Positions 41,048-49,037 of a stretch of DNA of 64,000 bases are shown here, in pieces. The stretch's first letter is position 1; each line of letters starts with the position of its first letter. Below the pieces are notes generated by a model. That model saw only the letters and a list, made by a program, of their open reading frames with translations. It made no database searches and was not told where the DNA came from. The stretch is from JAJZGK01 sp035538795 (lineage in GTDB: Bacteria > Pseudomonadota > Alphaproteobacteria > Rhodospirillales > Magnetospirillaceae). Made by a program: the position numbers and the translations under genes. The stretch spans positions 111,483 through 175,482 of the forward strand of contig DATLJS010000041.1 of NCBI GenBank assembly GCA_035538795.1, in the 5' to 3' direction.

Positions 41048-42031
41048 CTACAGCCAATCGCGCAGGATGGCCACCAGGGGAATGTCCGCCGGCGGCATGG
41101 GGTAGTCGCCCAGGCGCGGGGCCCGCGCCCAGGCCAGCGTCTGCCCTTCCTTGGGCTCCGGCTGGCCTTGCCACTGACGGCAGGCATACAGCGGCATCAG
41201 CAGATGGAAATTGTCGTAATCGTGGGAGGCGAAGGCCAAGGGCGACAGGCAGGATTGCCCTACTTCGATGCCCAGTTCCTCGCGCAGTTCCCGCACCAGG
41301 GCGGCCTCGGGCGTTTCTCCGGCATCCAGTTTTCCACCGGGGAACTCCCAGAATCCGGCCATGCTTTTGCCGGCTGGGCGCTGGGCGATCAGCACGCGGC
41401 CGTCCAGGTCGATCAAAGCCACGGCGGCTACCAGCAGCATCGGACGGGCGGCTCGCTGTTCCAGCCACTGTTCGCGGCTGACGGTGAAAACCTCCAATTC
41501 GGTGCAGCGGTTACGGGCAGGCATGTCCATGCGTCGCACGCCGTCAAAGGCCAGGCCGGCCTTTTCCATCACCCGGCGCGAGGCGGGGTTTTCCGGCAGG
41601 ACGGCGCCCCAGACGGTGCCAAGGCCGAAATTGACGAACAGGGTGCGCAGGCAGCGGCGCACGGCTTCGGTGGCGTAGCCCTTGCCCCAGAACTCCCGGC
41701 CGATCCAATAGCCGACTTCGGCGGAATGCGTGTTCAGAGAGGCGCCGACACAGCCGGCCAGCTTGCCGGACAAGCGCTCATCGATGGCGAAGACCAGAGC
41801 CCGGCCCTCGGCGACCTCGGTGCCGACCTTGGCGATGAAGTCGTCGGCGACCGAGCGTTCGTAAGGAAAAGGAATGTTGGAGGTGGTGCGGGCCACCTCC
41901 CAATCGTCCAGCAAACGGGCGACTTCGGCGGCGTCGTCGGGACGCAGGCGGCGAAGACGAAGACGCGCCGTATCCAGCGGCGCGCCGTGCCATCCCTGAT
42001 CCGCGGTCAGACAGCCGCTACCGGATTCCAT
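41048..42031 (-). CDS. Fused GNAT acetyltransferase - NUDIX (MutT-like) hydrolase
   Basis: A 327-residue single ORF with two enzymes. Residues about 18-185 form a RimJ-like GNAT domain (LRRLRPDDAAEVARLL, YWIGREFWGKGYATEAV, NPASRRVMEKAGLAFDGV). Residues about 195-327 form a MutT-type NUDIX domain with the box GGKLDAGETPEAALVRELREE LGIE, which hydrolyses (deoxy)nucleoside triphosphates, possibly oxidised ones. It starts 8 bases after the argJ stop, with AAGGA 5 bases before the ATG, so it belongs to the argJ transcript. I see no frame break between the two halves. Confidence 0.9.
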   Translation of the reverse strand: MESGSGCLTADQGWHGAPLDTARLRLRRLRPDDAAEVARLLDDWEVARTTSNIPFPYERSVADDFIAKVGTEVAEGRALVFAIDERLSGKLAGCVGASLNTHSAEVGYWIGREFWGKGYATEAVRRCLRTLFVNFGLGTVWGAVLPENPASRRVMEKAGLAFDGVRRMDMPARNRCTELEVFTVSREQWLEQRAARPMLLVAAVALIDLDGRVLIAQRPAGKSMAGFWEFPGGKLDAGETPEAALVRELREELGIEVGQSCLSPLAFASHDYDNFHLLMPLYACRQWQGQPEPKEGQTLAWARAPRLGDYPMPPADIPLVAILRDWL

Positions 42032-42039
42032 CAAGTCCT

Positions 42040-43272
42040 TCAGCTCCGGTAGGAGCCGTTGATGTCGATATAGGCGTGGGTCAGGTCGCAGGTCCACACG
42101 GTGGCCTTGCCCTTGCCGACGCCGACATCCACTTCGATCAGGATGTTCTGCCCCTTCATGTGGGCCGCCACCGGGGTCTCGTCGTAATCGGGCACGGCCA
42201 AGCCGTTCAAGGCTACCTGGAAACCGCCCATCTTGATGGACAGTTTGTCGCGGTCGGCCTTCTCGCCGGCCTTGCCGACGGCGGCCACCACGCGGCCCCA
42301 ATTGGCGTCTTCGCCCGAGATGGCGGTCTTGACCAGCGGCGAATTGGCCACGGCCATGCCGATGGTGCGGGCCGCCTTCTTGCCGGCGGCGCCGGTGACG
42401 CGGATTTCCACGAACTTGGATGCGCCCTCGCCGTCCTTGACCACCATCTGCGCCATTTCCAGCAGCAGCGAGTCCAAGGCCTTTTTGAAACCTTTCAGAT
42501 CGGCATCCTTGGCGGACTTGATCTTGGAATTCTTGGCCTGATTGGTGGCGAACAGCATGAGGGTGTCGCTGGTCGAGGTGTCGGAATCGACGGTAATGCT
42601 GTTGAACGACTTTTCGACGCCGGCCGACAGCAGATCCTGCAGCACCTCGGCCGGCAGGGTGGCGTCGGTGAAGACATAGGCCAGCATGGTGGCCATGTCC
42701 GGGGCGATCATGCCGGCGCCCTTGCAGAAGGCGTTGATGCGCACCTCGACGCCGCCGATCTTGGCGGTGCGGGTGGACAGCTTGGGGAAGGTGTCGGTGG
42801 TCATGATGGCCCGCGCCGCCTGATCCCAATTGTCGTCCGACAGTTTTCCCAGCACTTCGCCCAGGGCGTCGGTGATTTTCGCATCGTCCAGCGGTACGCC
42901 GATGGTGCCGGTCGAGGCGATGAACACCTCTTCCGGCGCGCATCCGGCCAATTTGGCGGCGGCGGCGACGGTCCGGCTGACCGACGCTTCGCCGACCCCG
43001 CCGGTAAATGCGTTGGCGTTACCGGAATTGACCACGACCAGACGCGCCTTGCCGCCCTTCTGGGCCTTGCGGCACCACAGCACCGGAGCCGAGGCGGTGA
43101 GCGAACGGGTATAGACCCCGGCAACGGACGTGCCGGGAGCCAGTTCGGCCACCATCAGATCGGTGCGGCCCTGATAACGCAGACCGCAGGCATGGGCGGC
43201 CAGGCGGACGCCGGCCAACGGATGCAGGACGGGGACGTTTGTCGGGGCGAGGGGAGAGATCGCGCTGCTCAT
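42040..43272 (-). CDS. argJ: Bifunctional ornithine acetyltransferase / N-acetylglutamate synthase
   Basis: A 410-residue ArgJ, which moves the acetyl group from N-acetylornithine to glutamate and so closes the arginine biosynthesis cycle. The self-cleavage and nucleophile site is visible in KGAGMIAPDMATMLAY, where the Thr of ATML becomes the new N-terminus of the beta chain. TSDTLMLFATNQA and ANWGRVVAAVGKAG are also typical. An ATG at 43272 is preferred over the TTG two codons upstream. Other arginine genes are not in the window. Confidence 0.96.
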   Translation of the reverse strand: MSSAISPLAPTNVPVLHPLAGVRLAAHACGLRYQGRTDLMVAELAPGTSVAGVYTRSLTASAPVLWCRKAQKGGKARLVVVNSGNANAFTGGVGEASVSRTVAAAAKLAGCAPEEVFIASTGTIGVPLDDAKITDALGEVLGKLSDDNWDQAARAIMTTDTFPKLSTRTAKIGGVEVRINAFCKGAGMIAPDMATMLAYVFTDATLPAEVLQDLLSAGVEKSFNSITVDSDTSTSDTLMLFATNQAKNSKIKSAKDADLKGFKKALDSLLLEMAQMVVKDGEGASKFVEIRVTGAAGKKAARTIGMAVANSPLVKTAISGEDANWGRVVAAVGKAGEKADRDKLSIKMGGFQVALNGLAVPDYDETPVAAHMKGQNILIEVDVGVGKGKATVWTCDLTHAYIDINGSYRS

Positions 43273-43292
43273 GATCAATTCCGTTTTACAGG

Positions 43293-44168
43293 TTACTGCT
43301 TGGCGGGAGCCGTGGCCGAGGCCGGAGCCGCGGCCTTGTCGGTCATCGCCGTGCCGTCCAGATTGAACTTCTTGACGGTGGCCGACTTGCGCAGACCGTC
43401 GATGACGTCATGAGCGGCTTTCTGCTTCAGCTCGGCGGCCAGGGTCGGCTTCAACTGGTCGAAGCTGGGCGGCGGCGCGGCGCGCTTTTCCTCGACCTTG
43501 ATGATGTGATAGCCGAACTGGGTCTTGACCGGGGCCTTGCTGACTTCGCCGGCATTCAGCTTGAAAGCGGCGTCGGCGAATTCAGGCACCATCTCGTCCT
43601 TGGTGAAGAAGCCGAGATCGCCGCCGGTTTCCTTGCCCGAGGGGTCTTCGGTCTTGGCCTTGGCCTCGTCCTCGAACTTCACGCCCTTCTTGAGGTCGGC
43701 CAGCACCTGCTTGGCGGCTTCCTCGGTCTTGACCAGGATATGGCGAGCGTGGACTTCCTCGCGCGGCGGGGTCGACTTCTTGATTTCCTCGTAACGGGCC
43801 TTCAGGGCGTCGTCGCTCAGCATGGGCTCGACCTTCTTGCCCAGCCAGACCTGCTTCAGGATGTTTTCCTGGGCCAGCTTAACGGCCTTGATCACATCGG
43901 GATCGCTTTCCAGCTTCTGCTTCTGGGCCTGCTCCAGCAGCAGCTGGCCGGTCACGACGACGTCGAGAACCTGCGGATAGACGGCGTCCAGGGGAACCTG
44001 GGCGAATTGCGAGTTCTGATAGAAATCGACGACGGCCGACTTGTGGATGTCGATGCCGTTGACGGTCGCGACGACCGGGTCCTTGGCATCATCGGCCAGA
44101 GCCGGAACGCTGACGACGGCAGCCACGGCGGCGGCGATCGCGGCGGCACGCAAGGTGCGAATGGTCAT
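43293..44168 (-). CDS. Periplasmic parvulin-type peptidyl-prolyl isomerase
   Basis: A 291-residue protein with a signal peptide ending at PALADD, an N-terminal SurA-like chaperone helical region (about 30-135), and a parvulin domain (about 138-235) with ARHILVKTEEAAKQVL, GGDLGFFTKDEMVPEFADAAF and FGYHIIKVEE. It catalyses cis-trans isomerisation of proline bonds in exported proteins. The C-terminus is Ala/Pro-rich and probably disordered. It is 20 bases upstream of argJ on the same strand. Confidence 0.94.
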   Translation of the reverse strand: MTIRTLRAAAIAAAVAAVVSVPALADDAKDPVVATVNGIDIHKSAVVDFYQNSQFAQVPLDAVYPQVLDVVVTGQLLLEQAQKQKLESDPDVIKAVKLAQENILKQVWLGKKVEPMLSDDALKARYEEIKKSTPPREEVHARHILVKTEEAAKQVLADLKKGVKFEDEAKAKTEDPSGKETGGDLGFFTKDEMVPEFADAAFKLNAGEVSKAPVKTQFGYHIIKVEEKRAAPPPSFDQLKPTLAAELKQKAAHDVIDGLRKSATVKKFNLDGTAMTDKAAAPASATAPAKQ

Positions 44169-44330
44169 GCGGAAGACTTCCTTTTGCGAAGCGGGCCGCC
44201 GGCTGGCAACGCCGCTGAGTACGATTGGTGCTTCGGATTAAGCACAACCGGGGCCGCCTTACAAGTGCGCCAATGGCTTTATCCCTTCATATTGCTGCAA
44301 TGGGGACATGTTCGCCGGGAATGATGGGGC

Positions 44331-44359
44331 TTGACCTGGAGCGCGTGGAGCGGCTAAGT
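44331..44359 (+). promoter_or_regulatory. Probable tRNA promoter
   Basis: A good -35 box TTGACC (44331-44336) with a 17-base spacer leads to a weak -10 (CTAAGT, 44354-44359), then a GC-rich discriminator. The mature tRNA starts 43 bases later. The -10 match is poor, so confidence is moderate. Confidence 0.45.
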
Positions 44360-44402
44360 CTCGCCTCTCCGCCTTGGGGACTTCTCCAAATGCGGGAAAG
44401 GT

Positions 44403-44478
44403 GGGCCTGTAGCTCAATGGTTAGAGCTGACCGCTCATAACGGTCTGGTTGGGGGTTCGAGTCCCTCCGGGCCCACCA
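44403..44478 (+). tRNA. tRNA with CAU anticodon, probably tRNA-Ile2 (k2C34)
   Basis: A 76-base cloverleaf with encoded CCA. The acceptor stem GGGCCTG / CGGGCCC, the D arm, an anticodon stem GACCG / CGGTC closing loop CTCATAA with anticodon CAT, and the T loop TTCGAGT are all visible. CAU can be elongator Met, initiator Met or Ile2. The 4C-69G and 5C-68G pairs are recognition marks of lysidine synthetase for tRNA-Ile2 in E. coli, where Met has U4 and A5. The 1-72 G-C pair excludes an initiator. It lies 62 bases before hisG. Confidence 0.85.
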
Positions 44479-44539
44479 ATTCCTCCTCCCTCCTTGCAGT
44501 GCATGCCTAAAAGCTTGTAAATAAGCCGCTTGCTTACGC

Positions 44540-45217
44540 ATGGATGGAAAAGTGACTTCTCAGGAAAAATTGGTTCTCGCCCTGCCGAAGGGGCGAATTC
44601 TCGACGAGGCGATGCCGCTGGTGCGGGCCGCCGGGATCGAGCCCGAGCCGGATTTCGACAACCCCAAGTCGCGGGCCTTGCGCTTCCATACCAACCATCC
44701 CCATATCGACATCATTCGCGTCCGGGCTTTCGACGTGGCGACCTTCGTCGCCTTTGGCGCGGCGCAGATGGGGATCGCCGGAAACGACGTGCTGATGGAA
44801 TTCGATTATCCCGAAATCTATGCGCCTTTGGATTTGGGCATCGGCAAGTGCCGCATCGCGGTGGCCGAGCCGGTTGATCTGGCCGGTACCGATGATCCGG
44901 TGCGCTGGAGCCATATCCGTGTCGCCACCAAATATCCTTCCATCACCACCCAGCACTTCGCCCAGCGTGGTGTCCAGGCCGAATGCATCAAGCTGAACGG
45001 CGCCATGGAGCTGGCTCCCAGCCTGGGGCTGTGTCGGCGCATCGTCGATCTGGTGTCCACCGGCTCGACCCTGAAAGCCAACGGCCTGGTCGAGATCGAG
45101 CATATCGCCGATATCAGCTCCAGGTTCGTTGTCAACCGGGCGGCCTTGAAAACGCGGCCCGAGGAAATGGCCGACTGGATCGAACGCTTCAGGGGAGCCA
45201 CCGAACATGCCGCGTGA
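44540..45217 (+). CDS. hisG: ATP phosphoribosyltransferase, short form
   Basis: A 225-residue short-form HisG, first enzyme of histidine synthesis, joining ATP and PRPP. It keeps LALPKGRILDEAMPLV, GIAGNDVLMEF and the PRPP loop LVSTGSTLKANGL. Short HisG lacks the C-terminal regulatory domain and normally needs HisZ for activity and feedback control; hisZ is not in the window. A GTG 4 codons downstream is an alternative start. The stop overlaps hisD by 11 bases. Confidence 0.96.
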   Translation: MDGKVTSQEKLVLALPKGRILDEAMPLVRAAGIEPEPDFDNPKSRALRFHTNHPHIDIIRVRAFDVATFVAFGAAQMGIAGNDVLMEFDYPEIYAPLDLGIGKCRIAVAEPVDLAGTDDPVRWSHIRVATKYPSITTQHFAQRGVQAECIKLNGAMELAPSLGLCRRIVDLVSTGSTLKANGLVEIEHIADISSRFVVNRAALKTRPEEMADWIERFRGATEHAA

Positions 45218-46511
45218 ACTGGTTTTCGGCGCTCCGGGCTTTGATGCCGCCTTCGCCCAGCTTCTGGACGACAAGCGTGAAACCGCCGCCGACGTCAACG
45301 CCGCCGTCTCCGCCATCCTTGATGATGTGCGAAGCCGGGGCGACGCGGCGCTGGTGGAATATACCAACCGTTTCGACCGCATGAGCATCGACGCCAAGGC
45401 TTTGCGCATCACGGCGGCCGAGGTGGACGAGGCCGTCGCCGCCTGTTCCCGCGATACCGTGGCGGCCCTGGAACTGGCCGCGTGGCGCATCGAGGAATTC
45501 CACCGCTGCCAGAAGCCGGACGGCCTGGATTACACGGATACCGCCGGGGTGCGGCTGGGCTATCGCTGGACCGCGCTGGAGGCCGCCGGCCTTTACGTGC
45601 CGGGCGGCACCGCCAGCTATCCCTCGTCGGTGCTGATGAACGCCATTCCGGCCAAGGTGGCCGGGGTCGAGCGTTTGGTCATGGTGGTGCCGACTCCCGA
45701 CGGCAAGCTGAACCCGCTGGTGCTGGCGGCGGCCCGCGTCGCCGGGGTGGATGAAATCTACCGCGTCGGCGGCGCGCAGGCCGTAGCGGCTTTGGCCTAC
45801 GGCACCGAAACCATCCGCCCGGTGGACAAGATCGTCGGCCCCGGCAACGCTTTCGTCGCCGCTGCCAAGCGTCAGGTGTTCGGTACGGTGGGCATCGACA
45901 TGATCGCCGGTCCGTCGGAGATCCTGGTGATCTCGGACAACGGCAACGATCCCAGCTGGATCGCCGCCGATCTGTTGAGTCAGGCCGAGCACGATACCGC
46001 CGCCCAGTCGATCCTGATCACCGACGACGCCGTCTTCGCCAAAGACGTGATCGCCGCCGTCGAGGCGCATCTGAAAACGTTGTCGCGTACCGCCATCGCC
46101 CGTGAAAGCTGGAACGCCCACGGCGCAGTCATCGTCGTGCCCAGCCTGGACGACGCCATGCCGTTGAGCAACCGGGTGGCGCCCGAGCATCTGGAACTGG
46201 CGGTCAGCCAGCCGGAAGCCTTGCTGGAAAAGGTCCGCAACGCCGGCGCCGTTTTCCTGGGCCGCTATACTCCGGAAGCCGTCGGCGATTATGTCGGCGG
46301 TCCCAATCACGTGTTGCCCACCGCCCGCTCGGCCCGTTTCTCGTCGGGCCTGGGCGTTCTGGACTTCATGAAGCGGACCTCGATTCTGAGCTGCGACGCC
46401 GAAGCCTTGCGGCAGATCGGTCCGGCCGCCGTCACCCTGGCCACCTCCGAAGGCCTGAGCGCCCATGCCCTTTCCGTTTTCCTGAGACTGAATCAGCCGA
46501 GGAAGCCGTGA
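45207..46511 (+). CDS. hisD: Histidinol dehydrogenase
   Basis: A 434-residue HisD, which oxidises L-histidinol to histidine in two NAD+-dependent steps with zinc. The motifs GLYVPGGTASYPSSVLMNAIPAKVAG, VDKIVGPGNAFVAAAKR and IAGPSEILVISD are clear. HLELAVSQPEALLEKVRNAGA and GPNHVLPTARSARFSSGL follow. It overlaps the next gene by four bases (GTGA). The order hisG-hisD-UPF0262-phosphatase is standard in alphaproteobacteria. Confidence 0.97.
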   Translation: MPRELVFGAPGFDAAFAQLLDDKRETAADVNAAVSAILDDVRSRGDAALVEYTNRFDRMSIDAKALRITAAEVDEAVAACSRDTVAALELAAWRIEEFHRCQKPDGLDYTDTAGVRLGYRWTALEAAGLYVPGGTASYPSSVLMNAIPAKVAGVERLVMVVPTPDGKLNPLVLAAARVAGVDEIYRVGGAQAVAALAYGTETIRPVDKIVGPGNAFVAAAKRQVFGTVGIDMIAGPSEILVISDNGNDPSWIAADLLSQAEHDTAAQSILITDDAVFAKDVIAAVEAHLKTLSRTAIARESWNAHGAVIVVPSLDDAMPLSNRVAPEHLELAVSQPEALLEKVRNAGAVFLGRYTPEAVGDYVGGPNHVLPTARSARFSSGLGVLDFMKRTSILSCDAEALRQIGPAAVTLATSEGLSAHALSVFLRLNQPRKP

Positions 46512-46993
46512 CAAGCAGCGAGCGACACCAGCGCCTGATCAACGTCCAACTGGACGAGAAGACGCTGGTGCGCCGCAAACCGGAAGTCGAGCATGAGCGG
46601 GCGATCGCCATCTACGATCTTCTGGAAGAGAATTACTTCTGTCCGGTGAGTGAACTCACCGGGCCTTATTCCCTGCATATCAGCGTCGCCGATAACCGTC
46701 TGATCCTGGACATCCGGGCCGAGGACGACGAGACCCGTCTGGCCGAGGTGACGCTGCCGCTGTCGCCGTTTCGTGCCGTGGTGAAGGATTATTTCCTGAT
46801 CTGCGAGAGCTATTACAACGCCATCAAGAAATCCACGCCGTCCCAGATCGAGGCCATCGACATGGGCCGCCGGGGCTTGCACAACGAAGGTTCGGAACTG
46901 TTGCGCGAGCGGCTGGCCGGCAAGATCGAGGTGGATTTTGAGACGGCCCGCCGGCTGTTCACCCTGGTCTGCATCCTGCACATTCGAGGTTAG
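46508..46993 (+). CDS. UPF0262 family protein
   Basis: A 161-residue conserved alphaproteobacterial protein (UPF0262, DUF2016-like context) of unknown function. Recognisable stretches are PEVEHERAIAIYDLLEENYF, GPYSLHISVADNRLILDIR and SPSRAVVKDYFLICESYY-type sequence. It begins with GTG overlapping the hisD stop codon. It nearly always lies between hisD and a low-molecular-weight phosphatase gene, as here, which suggests a shared job that is not yet defined. Confidence 0.88.
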   Translation: MTSSERHQRLINVQLDEKTLVRRKPEVEHERAIAIYDLLEENYFCPVSELTGPYSLHISVADNRLILDIRAEDDETRLAEVTLPLSPFRAVVKDYFLICESYYNAIKKSTPSQIEAIDMGRRGLHNEGSELLRERLAGKIEVDFETARRLFTLVCILHIRG

Positions 46994-47001
46994 AGAGCGG
47001 C

Positions 47002-47445
47002 ATGTCCGTCGAACGCCCCTCGGCGGTTCTGTTCGCCTGCACCATGAACGCCATCCGTTCGCCCATGGCGGCGGCGCTGCTGCGCCATTTCCACGGCAAG
47101 CAGATCTGGGTGGAGTCGGTGGGGGTGCACAAAGGAGAGCCGGACCCCATGGCGGCGGTCGTGATGGATGAAATCGGCATCGACATCTCCACCCATCGTC
47201 CGCGCAGTTTCGAGGAGATGGAGGACAGTTTCTTCGATCTGGTCATCTCGCTATCGCCGGAGGCGCAGCACCATGCCGTCGAAATGACCCGCACCATGTC
47301 TTGCGAAGTCGAGTTCTGGAACACCCTCGATCCGTCGATGTTCGAGGGAAGCCGCGAGATGCGTCTGGAAATCTATCGTCAGGTGCGGGACCAGCTGGAG
47401 CGCCATATCCTGGAACGCTTCCCCCTGGCCCCGCGAGGAGACTGA
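47002..47445 (+). CDS. Low-molecular-weight protein-tyrosine-phosphatase-like protein
   Basis: A 147-residue protein of the low-Mr phosphatase / arsenate reductase fold. The P-loop CX5RS is present as CTMNAIRSP (C13 to R19), and a candidate general acid lies in NTLDPSM. It belongs to the alphaproteobacterial group found after UPF0262 and hisD. It may dephosphorylate tyrosine or another substrate; arsenate reductase is the alternative, but the extra cysteines that class needs are not obvious. Its 3' end faces the nirK gene. Confidence 0.87.
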   Translation: MSVERPSAVLFACTMNAIRSPMAAALLRHFHGKQIWVESVGVHKGEPDPMAAVVMDEIGIDISTHRPRSFEEMEDSFFDLVISLSPEAQHHAVEMTRTMSCEVEFWNTLDPSMFEGSREMRLEIYRQVRDQLERHILERFPLAPRGD

Positions 47446-47461
47446 AGCCTTACGGCTTTTT
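47445..47461 (+). terminator. Short terminator after the phosphatase gene
   Basis: The stem AAGCC / GGCTT with a 4-base TTAC loop runs into five T residues. It overlaps the 4-base gap between convergent stop codons and the end of nirK. Confidence 0.45.
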
Positions 47462-48859
47462 GTTCACCGGCACTTCACGGAAAATATCCGGCTGTTCCGG
47501 ACCGCTGACGATCAGCGAGCCGGCCAGCCCTTTCTCCAGGCGCGACAGGGCGTGATCGACGATGGTGAAGCGTCCCGGCACCTTGGTGGTGAATTCGACC
47601 ATGGCGGCGCTGCCGGGCGGGACGGAGATCGTCTGGACGCCGGTCAAAGGCTGGGACGTCAGGCCTCCGTCTTCATAGGCCCGGTCGAAAATCTGACCGA
47701 TGACATGGAACGACGATGTGAAGTTCGGCCCGCCGTCGCCGAAGAAGATGCGGACGCTGTCTCCCACCTTGCTTTGCAGGGGATGATCCTTGCTCAAAGC
47801 GCCGACCGAGCCGTTGAAGGTGAAATAGTCGGGGCGTTCGGCCACCAGCTTGTCGAGATCGAATTCCTGCTGTCCCGGCGTGCCGAACGGCGAGGTGGTG
47901 TAGAGCTCGCCCTGCATGACGTAGAACTCGTGGTCGACCTTCGGCAGCCCTCCGGCCGGTTCGATCAAAATCAGTCCGTACATGCCGTTGGAAATGTGGT
48001 TGGCGACCATCGGCGTGGCGCAGTGATAGACGAACAGGCCGGGTGTCAGCGCCTTGAAAACGAAGCCGCGTTCCTGGCCCGGTTCGGTTTCCGTGAAGAC
48101 CGCGCCGCCGCCGGTGCCGTTGACGGCATGCAGGTCGATGGAATGGTTCATCATGCTGTTTTTGTCGTTTTTCAAATGCAGCTCGATGGTGTCGCCGACG
48201 CGGGCGCGCAGGAAGGGACCCGGCACCTTGCCGTTGAAGGTCCAGAAACTGTAAGTGGTGCGGTCGTCCAGCCGGCCGATCCGCTCGATGGTCTCAAGAT
48301 CGACCCGTAGCGTGGTCGGCGCCCGATCCCCTACCGGCGGCGGCAGATCGGACGGATCGCGGTCGATGCTGGCGCCGGCGTCGGGCGTGGCGCCGGCTGG
48401 CGCGGCGGCGATGCTGATGGCGCCTTGCATGCCCGCCTCGCGGTGGCCGGGAATGCTGCAGTAATAGGTGAAGCTGCCCGGGCTGCCGGCCTGGAAAACG
48501 ATGCTGCTGCTGGCGCCCTTGCCCACCACATGCTGCGAGGCGGCGTGAAAGTCGGGAACGACAATGTCGTGTTCGGCGCCTTCACCGTTGATCAGATTGA
48601 TCTGGACCTGATCGCCTTCGCGGACGTTCAGGACGGGATTGACCTTGCCGTCGATGTCTCCGCCGCGCCCGATGAAAGCCATCTTGCCGTCGGCGATGCC
48701 GGTGCGCAGGGTGAACGTGATGTCGGCGCGGCCGTGGACGGACGAATTGGCCGCATGCATGTCGTGCTTCATCTCTTCGGCGCCGGCTATGCCGGAGACG
48801 GATAGAAGCAGGCAGAGGGGGAACAGCGTCGATCGGACACAGGTTCGAAACAGTGCCAT
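47450..48859 (-). CDS. nirK: Copper-containing nitrite reductase with extra N-terminal cupredoxin domain
   Basis: A 469-residue periplasmic enzyme that reduces nitrite to nitric oxide. A signal peptide ends at AGAEE (about 27). Residues about 45-152 form an extra cupredoxin domain with a complete type 1 copper site: H97, C134, H139 and M144. The following NirK core has its own type 1 site (H239, C280, H288, M293), a type 2 copper site (H244, H279, H436) and the catalytic D242 and H385. So this is a three-cupredoxin form like that of Hyphomicrobium denitrificans rather than the usual two-domain NirK. AGGAGAG lies about 5 bases before the ATG. Confidence 0.93.
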   Translation of the reverse strand: MALFRTCVRSTLFPLCLLLSVSGIAGAEEMKHDMHAANSSVHGRADITFTLRTGIADGKMAFIGRGGDIDGKVNPVLNVREGDQVQINLINGEGAEHDIVVPDFHAASQHVVGKGASSSIVFQAGSPGSFTYYCSIPGHREAGMQGAISIAAAPAGATPDAGASIDRDPSDLPPPVGDRAPTTLRVDLETIERIGRLDDRTTYSFWTFNGKVPGPFLRARVGDTIELHLKNDKNSMMNHSIDLHAVNGTGGGAVFTETEPGQERGFVFKALTPGLFVYHCATPMVANHISNGMYGLILIEPAGGLPKVDHEFYVMQGELYTTSPFGTPGQQEFDLDKLVAERPDYFTFNGSVGALSKDHPLQSKVGDSVRIFFGDGGPNFTSSFHVIGQIFDRAYEDGGLTSQPLTGVQTISVPPGSAAMVEFTTKVPGRFTIVDHALSRLEKGLAGSLIVSGPEQPDIFREVPVNKKP

Positions 48860-49037
48860 TTTGCTCTCCTGGACGGATTATCCATGGTGGCCCGTTGGCC
48901 TGAAACGGCTTCCGGGGCAAAAGGGCAGATAAGAACGATGTCCTGTCTTGCAAGGATGGACGGGAGGCTTGATCCGCTTTCCGCCGTTTCAAGGTGGAGG
49001 CGGGCGGCGTTTCGACGGAAAGGGCCGGCGGCCCGGC

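Noticed and set aside
42032..42943. A long in-frame N-terminal extension of the GNAT-NUDIX gene
   Set aside because: It lies inside argJ in another frame and has no domain; the ATG at 42031 has a good ribosome binding site.
48860..49037. A search for an NnrR/FNR box before nirK
   Set aside because: Only an isolated half-site TTGAT was found, so no operator is claimed.
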